Shown here one piece after another: positions 57,008 to 64,000 of a stretch of 64,000 nucleotides of DNA. Both the position numbers and the translations under genes were made by a program. A model generated the notes under the pieces. It was not told the DNA's origin. It searched no databases and worked only from the letters and a program-made list of their open reading frames with translations. Origin of the DNA: Butyriboletus loyo (taxonomy: Eukaryota > Basidiomycota > Agaricomycetes > Boletales > Boletaceae); contig JBBPSI010000116.1 in the NCBI GenBank assembly GCA_038093515.1, forward strand, positions 17,325 through 81,324. Reading direction: 5' to 3'. Every line of letters starts with the position of its first letter. The stretch's first letter is position 1.

Positions 57008-58489
57008 CTAAAGTGCGAGCATGGCCAAATAACCAAGACAGGGTCACAAAGTCGCACATACATTGGATGATGTCTATACAGTGAATAAGATGAATGTCGC
57101 ATACTTGGAGGCAATGGCAGGCACGTACGTAAATAGCATCTCAAGTGGACGTCGACCGACCAAGTGGTTGCATCCCTATAATGGCACTCCGAGTCTTATA
57201 CCTCTTTCATGAATCATCACGAGCTGGATCTCACTGAGTTATCGTGCGGAAGAACCCATCATACCAAACTAAAATGTGCAGGAAGGAGGTTAATGGGGGT
57301 CGTGATTGTGGCAGGCACTGAGTATATACCACCAGCTCTTTTACTGACTAGCTTGGACATTCGTACGTTGAGAATCGATCCGGGTAGGAAAACATAGGCA
57401 GAGAGGGAACCCTACTGAGCCTGGTCAATAAAATAGAGAACCAAAGAACCTGAAAGAAGTTGCCTACAACGATCCATATGTGCTCGACGCTCTATCCATT
57501 CTTCCCCAACAAACGATGACAGCGCCACACTCTGTTCTATGTTCTGTCTTTTTCGTGGACGAATCGATACACACGACCACAACAGGGGACATAAATTCAA
57601 CTTACGAGGGCTTCGGATCAGATGGTCCCTTCCCACTGATCAGAGAGCAAGCCGCGTCGTCTTGTGAATTGCGTGTGCCCCGACTGAACCTAGAGTTATC
57701 GTGAAGTAAAAAGGGAGTGAGCACCAATGACTCGAAAAACCTGGCAAGCAACACCAATGTGAATGCAATGTCATTCATCACGCCGGAGTTCGAGAAGATA
57801 AAGGACATTGAATCCACATTTGCACGCTGCAGGATACGTTCAACTTTGGGGAGCTCGTTGACCTCGCCCAAATGCCAAAAGGGTGGAAGTTGGAGGCATC
57901 GACGTTGCAAGTGATTTTCAATCGCCGCTAGCATTGGGCTCGATGATGAACGGAAGGGCTCAACGCTTCAGTGACTTGTGAGTTCGACGTTTACAGTCTC
58001 TTGACTCGACTCGCGGTTCGTTGCTTCGTCCACTGGCATTTTTTTGCCACGTCAGGCCGTTCGCTGGGCTTCCCTGTCCAACCCGCTTCGTCGGCGTCCT
58101 CACCTCACCCTCTGCACTGGCTCGCGACCCTCTGGCCTGGGTTCAAGTCGCGCAGTCGAGGACGCTTAATATCGTATTACCATGACTGGCACCATTCGCT
58201 CTGTGACGGTTGCGGAACAAATGGGATGATGAGACAGACGGTTTCGCAAATCCAAACACCTTTTCTCGCACTCCGTTGAGTTGGAACTTGCGCATTGACC
58301 GTGTTCTGTTTGGCTCGGAACTTTCAGTCACAAAACAATGAGGATCGCACTCTAGGAAAGATCTTGGATAGCGTGCCAGATACCCACAACTCATCTCCCA
58401 AACGAGAGGACAGCTGGACGCAGGGCTGCGTGGTCGCAGTTCAGCCATCAACGTGGCTGGGCATGACTCCGATGGTTCCATTTCAGTTT
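57008..58489. other. Unassigned region
   Basis: Contains the flank shared with 51.91-52.0 kb (57390-57480). The minus strand at 57700-57934 (VERILQRANVDSMSFIFSNS and neighbours) reads like coding sequence but has no recognised domain, start or splice continuation. No gene is called. Confidence 0.35.
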
Positions 58490-58830
58490 AGCAACCGTCC
58501 TGCATGCCTCGCTGCAACCCAGCGTGCTCTTATCGCGAAACGCGCGTATGAGATGGTTGTTGCCCACCATACGATGGAAATAGTTGGTGAGGAATGCCCC
58601 GGAGCGCAGCTCGAATGTCAGGTTTGGGAACTGTGGTTGTACGTATGGCGGAGGAGTGGGGGAACGTCTATGGTGATCTGGGCAGCATGGTGCAGATGGG
58701 CACGATGGGCATACCCAGCATGGAGATATTCACGGCGCTCAGCCAATGGGCAAGAAGCTCCGTGGCCTTTCCGAGCGCCACTACCTCAATCTATGATGCC
58801 ATCTTGTAGAGCTAATTTGCAGGTGCCGGA
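58490..58830 (-). pseudogene. Module M fragment, copy 3
   Basis: The minus strand contains RYPYAPASGTCKLALQDG, NISMLGMPIVPICTMLP and, in a second frame, PPYVQPQFPNLTFELRSG followed by NNHLIRAFRDKSTLG. It is the best-preserved copy of the module shared with 13.2 and 47.6 kb. Frame changes indicate decay. Confidence 0.4.
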
Positions 58831-59959
58831 GGCTGGGGCATATGGGTACCGCCTCTCGGTCGAACTATCTGGGGAAGTACTCAATACTGCCGCGAGCGCG
58901 TATGGCGGTTATCATGTATGGTCCGAACTTGGGCCCCTCCACACTCATACTCTTCAGGAATCCTGCATCGCATCTACGCAAATGTCCGGATCCGGGTTGA
59001 CCTCCATCCCTCCGAGACCATTTGCTACTGCACCCATCCTATCCTCCTCACCTTCGCTAGCGTGTCCTCATCCTCTGTACCCCGTGCGATACCCGAATCA
59101 CCCCTCCGTCCACCTAGGATGTCGTATCCTCCCCTCAACGTCGCCTCAGACACTATCGCCCCATACGCCCTGGCCTATCTTGGGGCTGGCCTGTCGCTGC
59201 AGCCGCGCCTCTTTGCCTTGTCTCAGCGCAGCGTTGGAGCGCGGTGGGTGGGCACGGATCCTTATTTTTCGTCTTCACTTTATTTTATTCTCGTGCATTA
59301 ACACCGCACTCACAACGTGTATATTCTCGCCGTGATGGCGCTTCCCAGTCACTCATTTAATAATTCTGTTTTCCTGATTTTCTCCCAGCATTACTTTGCG
59401 CCACTTTTTCATATCCCTCATGCACTTGTCGCTTGCTTCTTCCTTTCGCTCACTTATTTTTCTGATGTCCTTTCCATTGCTTAGCTTGCATTATAACCCT
59501 GGCGCTGGCATCGGGTTCGAGACACCCTCTCGTCCGCTTGCTTCGATCACCAAAAGTGCGATGGGGAACTCGCGTGAACCGTCAGCACCATCCGCCTAGC
59601 ACGAGAAACGACCTGTCGAGGACGCAGAATGAAGCTCAGAGAAAGACCTCTGATGTACAGACTCCATCAATGACCATTCAGTGAACACCCCGGCGTGCTC
59701 AATCACGGATGAGCTTGTCAATGTTCATACTGATGCTACAAGGTGACACGAAGTCAAAAACACTACACGTTCGATGCCCATATGCTTTCCATTTAGAGTA
59801 GTACACAAGTGTATTATATGGGGTTACCTTGAAGACATCAATGCGTCTCATCGTGTGCATCTGAGCAAATACACAACATCCATGCGGGTAACCTGAATGA
59901 AATGGTAGCATCGCCTGATCCTTGTTGACGCTGGTCTACTGTAAGTATAACAATGTAGG
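58831..59959. repeat. 3' flank of WD40 copy I, duplicate of the copy G flank
   Basis: Parallel to 47.83-48.77 kb over roughly 1 kb. No conserved open frame on either strand apart from the short VNPDPDICVDAMQDS stretch (minus strand, about 58960-59020). Confidence 0.5.
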
Positions 59960-61481
59960 TCAAAGAAGAGTGATGCGCACCGTTACATAGACCCTCTCGG
60001 CTGATGGTTGAGAACGATCCTTTGGTTGTTGCACCTAGTACGACGTGAGCTGTCATGACGCGAGGTCCACATCACGAGAAAAAACTCACCGGGTGCGTTG
60101 CACTTGGATCCGCAACACCTTGTCCACTACGAGAAGCATCTTGGTTCGGACGCTTGGGTACAGCGGCCTTGCGACGCGATTTGCGCTTTGACTGTGACGT
60201 GTGATAAGATCCTACATACGCATTCGAGGGACAACCAACCTTTGGCCTTGTGGGGTTCGTTGCAACAGATCGCTAAGGTGATATGTTAGACGCACCGCAT
60301 CCGAAATGAACCGTACTTGCTTTGTCAGGTCGACCTGCCGCCATCCTGGAAGGTCCTTCATTGGTGACATCCAATCTCGCCGATGAGGGAGAAGGTGATC
60401 GACAATCGGCAAACTGGCGCGATTTTCCGGTTCGTCGGTCAGGCTGATGTGGAGTAGCGTCCTGGTGATTCTTCCTCCGTTGCAACCATTTGAATATCGA
60501 ACGGCCATGGCGTGACCCGACAGTGTCAAGATTTCGGTCTGCAGACCTCAGTACCTCATCCTCCCGGGGATGCGCGGAAGAAGCTGGGGACGGTGGCTGC
60601 AGCAGAGTCAACACACGGATAAGAGAAGAATGAGTGGTGACGAGCCTCGTCAAAGTCGAATTGAGGACCTGGCGTGCTTGACGGCACCTCGACCTATACC
60701 ATCATGAACACTCGCTTGGAGGTTAAAACAAACAAACTCATACATCAAGGACATCACGATCTTGCTGTTGTATGTACACGATGAGGTCAGTGCAACTGTT
60801 TTGGTGACGGAACGATAAACACATACCGAATTTGAGTCGGGGTTGTCGTCATGGGCACCCAATGTTGAAGGTTGCTCATCTTGTTGTGCTTGCTCATGAG
60901 TAGATGCCTGATGTATCTTGTCAACATGGGGGCTTATCTGACATGACAGGACTGGAAAGGCACAAGTACTTACATGGAAAGGTCCATACAAGCTTGGCAG
61001 AATGTTGCTGAGATCACGTATTACGATTTTCCCGTCAACTCGTCCAGTCGCGAGATAGCGGCTGTCTGGGGAGATGGCAATGGAGCGTAACTCTTCACTG
61101 TCCTCAATGACAGGGTTAATCTGAGTCAATGTTGATGTATCAAGGAATGAGATTGAATGCTCTGCGAATGCAGCAACGAATTTTCCATTTGCGGCCAGAG
61201 CGAGAGAGAAGACATTGTAGGGGATGTCATGGAGAATCGGCGATTCAGTGAGTTGGGACCCAGTGGAGGTGTCGAATGATCTGATTTTGTGGTCTTGGGA
61301 TGTGGCAAAAATCTGCTGATCATCGGCTGACCATGCAAGCGGAGTGGTCACACCCCCGGATGTCTCAGTCTGGATGATGAGGAGCTGATTGCCATTGTGA
61401 CTGTCGAAGATTCGGATGGAGTTCCCATAAGTAGCAGTGGCGATGTGGTCGCCATTCAGCGAGAATTTGATTCCGGTGAGC
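59960..61481 (-). pseudogene. WD40 propeller gene, copy I (5' truncated by retroelement)
   Basis: Exons by homology: about 61481-60974 (partial exon 2), 60907-60827, 60764-60744, 60693-60646, 60596-60321, 60272-60240, 60191-60090, 60034-59960. Translation starts abruptly at LTGIKFSLNGDHIATATYGN, the fourth repeat, so the first three blades and exon 1 are missing. Upstream sequence is retrotransposon. What remains is in frame to TGA at 59960-59962. Two donors are GC rather than GT (gctcgt after FDFDE; gcaagt after RPDK). It belongs to the subfamily with the extra tail exon. The missing 5' part might lie beyond the window. Confidence 0.75.
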
Positions 61482-62047
61482 AATACGTAACTGAACGAAG
61501 TATTGCTAGACGCAAAGGTATTGCTATATCCTGAATGAATCACTGAATTTCGCAATCGTCCTCATCAACATCATCCGACTCGAGATATTCGTGCTCGAGG
61601 TCACCAATGTGACTTATATGATGAGTTCGATCAGGATTTACGGTCTCAAGGTGCTCCAATCCCAACGATCAATGATCCAGATTTCTTGCAAACTGGTCAG
61701 GACTTTAATCCTTGTCCTACTCGCATCCGCATTCCACGGATTGTCCCAGATAATGCTTATGGGAATCGACCTCCGATCGAGATAGAATGAGAGATACATC
61801 GAGGACTGGATCCTATTCAGGAGGAGTTAATTACTACTCCACAACCAGTTAATCAACCGAGACCCACGAATGAAGAAGATGACTTAGGACAGATGTACAG
61901 CGCTAAGTGGATTAAATCTCTTCTAGCTGCTGCTACTGTCAATGGTATCCCACAGTCTCACAAGGCAGTAATGAGATTACCTCCTGCCAAGAGATCCTTA
62001 TGGCTAACCGCCATGGGAGAGGAATACAAGTCAAGAACGATGAGTAT
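61482..62047 (+). mobile_element. Ty1/copia polyprotein remnant, 5' segment
   Basis: The plus strand reads RSQGAPIPTINDPDFLQTGQ, RIRIPRIVPDNAYGNRPP, then after a TGA, WIKSLLAAATVNGIPQSHKA and MRLPPAKRSLWLTAMGEEYK: the variable linker and the conserved block just before reverse transcriptase in copia elements. Stops and frame shifts show an old insertion. Confidence 0.75.
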
Positions 62048-62564
62048 TGTAACGATAGCAACGCACGGTCGAATGCCAGTATGAATACGACGCCACAAGC
62101 GGTCCACAACAGTCGCAGGTATACACAAGTACCTGGCAGATGTAAACTGGAGTCTCAACTTAATCCTCAACTGTTGCCAGCGAATAGACAAGTGGTTAAA
62201 ACTAGGGAATCCTAGTCTAACCACGAGCCCTTTTATATTGTACAAGGATGCGCACAGACCATGCTGTGCATGTGAGGAATTACTATACATGGATAGACTA
62301 AAGAAGAGAAGCGCAATGGTGATTAACCACACGAGGCGCGGGGATCAAAAAGAAGAGAAGTAAACGGAGATTAAATACATGTGTCGTGACGTCATAGAGT
62401 CTAGGCCTGGTCTAGGCCATGACATCATATGCTTAGTCAGCAAGAGATCACATGTAAGTTCCCACGATCACGTGCGCTATGTCACGTGACCTTTGAAAGT
62501 GAAATCGACTAAGTCCGAATTGAAAGTGTACGAAGTGTACGAATAAAATGTTATGATTATAACA
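62048..62564. mobile_element. Solo LTR (517 bp) with 5-bp target duplication
   Basis: Starts TGTAACGA, ends TATAACA, and is flanked on both sides by agtat (62043-62047 and 62565-62569). It has no coding content and interrupts the copia polyprotein between EEYK and WDLVDLP. This is the expected result of LTR-LTR recombination of a younger element. Confidence 0.8.
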
Positions 62565-62826
62565 AGTATGGGATCTGGTAGATCTTCCCAAGGGACGTCA
62601 AGTCATTAAAGGGAAATGGATAAATGTACGAAAAAGCGATGGACAATACAAGTCTCGCTGGGTAGCAAAAGGCTTTACCCAAATCTTTGGAATTGATTAT
62701 GAGGAAACCTTCTCACCAGTTGCCAGGTTTGAAACCATTAGGATTCTCTTAGCTCTAGCTGCCTTAGAAGATTGGGAAATCGAGGCTCTAGACATCAAGA
62801 CTGCATTTCTCTTCAGAGATCTTGAC
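62565..62826 (+). mobile_element. Ty1/copia reverse transcriptase fragment
   Basis: WDLVDLPKGRQVIKGKW, YKSRWVAKGFTQ, DYEETFSPVARFETIRILLA and LDIKTAFLFRDLD are the N-terminal blocks of a copia RVT_2 domain. It ends abruptly before the catalytic YVDD motif, where gypsy sequence begins. Confidence 0.9.
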
Positions 62827-64000
62827 GTACAAACCAGGCTCAACCAATGGCAGAGCAGATGCGTTATCGCGTCGAGCAGACCACGGTGATGCCGTTATGG
62901 ACCATAATACCAATATTACGGTACTTCCCCCAAACCTTTTCCTTAATAAAGTTTCCCTTTCTTCTTCTTTTTACGATACGTTACAAAAAGAATCTGAAAA
63001 AGAAAAAACAAAAGAATACCCAGGATTCTATTATGATTCAGAACAATCCGTATTTATTAATGAAAAGAAAAAAGTCTTTGTGCCTGAAGCACTTAGAATA
63101 GATTTACTTAAAATATGTCACGACTCCCCTATAGCCGGACACTCGGGTCAAGCCCGTACGGCTCACCTTCTTACACGACACTTCACGTGGCCAGGAGTCA
63201 CAAAGGACGTTAAACGATATGTAGAATCTTGCCAAGCGTGCGCCCTCACGAAGGGTAAGCAAAATGCACCGGCAGGTAAAATATTACCACTTCCTTCGGC
63301 TAGTCACCCTTGGGAAGATATATCTGTAGATTTCGTCACCGGACTTCCTCTTTCGAACGGCTTCGATGCCATTTGTACTATAGTGGATCGCTTCTCCAAA
63401 GAAGTCGTTTACGTCCCTTGTAAGACGACTACCTCTTCTAAGGAGTTAGCAATTATATTTAGAGACAATGTTTGGTGTATTCATGGACTTCCTATTTCTA
63501 TAGTTTCGGACCGAGGTCCACAATTTGTATCGGACTTTACCACAGAGCTTTGCAAGCTTCTTGGCATTTCCCAGAAAATCTCAACGGCATATCATCCTCA
63601 AACCGATGGTCAAACCGAACGGATAAATAGGGAAATGGAACAATATTTACGTACCTACGTGGCGAAAAAACAAGAAACATGGGCCGATTGGATCAAGATC
63701 GCCCAGTTTAACCATAACAATTCTCTCACCACTGCCACTGGTACCATTCCATTCTCTATCACTCGTAACTATTATCCGCGGGTCGGTTTCGAAAAGTCTT
63801 CCAACATGCTAGCCGGAGATTTCACACGTGCCGCTGGGAAATCACATGCCGAAGTAAAGAAGCGTTAGAAGAAGCTAGAAAGCGCATGGTATCGCAGGCC
63901 GATAATAGACGATCGGATGCGCCCGATTACAAAATTGGAGATAGAGTGTGGCTGTCTACGGAAAACTTGAAGTTACCGTACACTGCACGAAAACTCACAC
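62827..64000 (+). mobile_element. Ty3/gypsy RNase H end and integrase, partial
   Basis: The frame begins YKPGSTNGRADALSRR (end of gypsy RNase H). The integrase follows: H2C2 zinc-binding segment (HSGQARTAHLLTRH ... CQACALTK), catalytic Asp in DISVDFVTGLP, second Asp in SIVSDRGPQF, and Glu in TDGQTERINREMEQYLR. A one-base frameshift at about 63857 gives TAG at 63866-63868; the C-terminal region continues one frame over (RMVSQADNRRSDAP; IGDRVWLSTENLKL) to the window end. The DDE triad is intact, so the copy is fairly young. No gypsy LTR is seen inside the window. Confidence 0.92.

Noticed and set aside
58130..58160. Possible tRNA (gttcaagtcg resembling a T-arm)
   Set aside because: No matching acceptor or anticodon arms could be folded around it; no convincing tRNA or rRNA gene was seen in the window.
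58295..59335. A 346-codon plus-strand open frame, one of the longer ones in the right array
   Set aside because: The homologous segment at 47.6-48.2 kb has no corresponding plus-strand frame, the translation has no motif, and the better protein-level conservation is on the minus strand (module M).

Overview
The window looks like a nuclear chromosome segment of a filamentous basidiomycete (Agaricomycete). Introns are dense and short (about 45-65 nt), a Zn2Cys6 regulator and an F-box protein are present, and one histidyl-tRNA synthetase gene seems to serve both cytosol and mitochondrion. The repeat families and gene style suggest Rhizoctonia/Ceratobasidiaceae, but that is inference; no database was searched.

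Layout. (1) 1-19.5 kb: a tandem array with a period of about 5.1-5.6 kb. It holds five plus-strand copies (A-E) of a gene for a single seven-bladed WD40 propeller with a basic, Ser/Pro-rich tail. Decayed pieces of other duplicated genes lie between them: a FOL1-like folate gene and a minus-strand gene of unknown function. (2) 20-41 kb: a mostly single-copy island. In order: a transformer-2-like splicing factor (-), a membrane protein (+), histidyl-tRNA synthetase (+), an ethanolamine/choline phosphotransferase (-), an F-box protein (+), an inverted paralogue of the membrane protein (-), a Zn2Cys6 transcription factor (+) and a DUF2235 hydrolase (+). (3) 42-61.5 kb: WD40 copy F (+), an intron-rich histone H3 gene (-) and a second array of WD40 copies G, H and I, all on the minus strand, accompanied by two cytochrome P450 pseudogenes. 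(4) 61.5-64 kb: a retrotransposon patchwork. A decayed Ty1/copia polyprotein, split by a solo LTR, joins a Ty3/gypsy integrase directly, and the patchwork truncates WD40 copy I.

Reading frames were rebuilt by hand from splice signals. Nine WD40 copies are visible. Four (A, B, F, G) have intact models of 511-512 residues; C, D, E and H carry frameshifts, deletions or a lost splice site, and I is cut at its 5' end. The reading frame of the small 3' exons is kept in all eight copies that retain them, so the family was functional recently. The function of the WD40 protein is unknown; no NACHT or kinase domain was found next to any copy.

Housekeeping genes of the island are closely packed. HisRS and the phosphotransferase converge, the phosphotransferase and the F-box gene diverge from a 182-nt gap, and the membrane-protein gene ends 69 nt before HisRS. 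Intergenic stretches without recognisable genes are listed.
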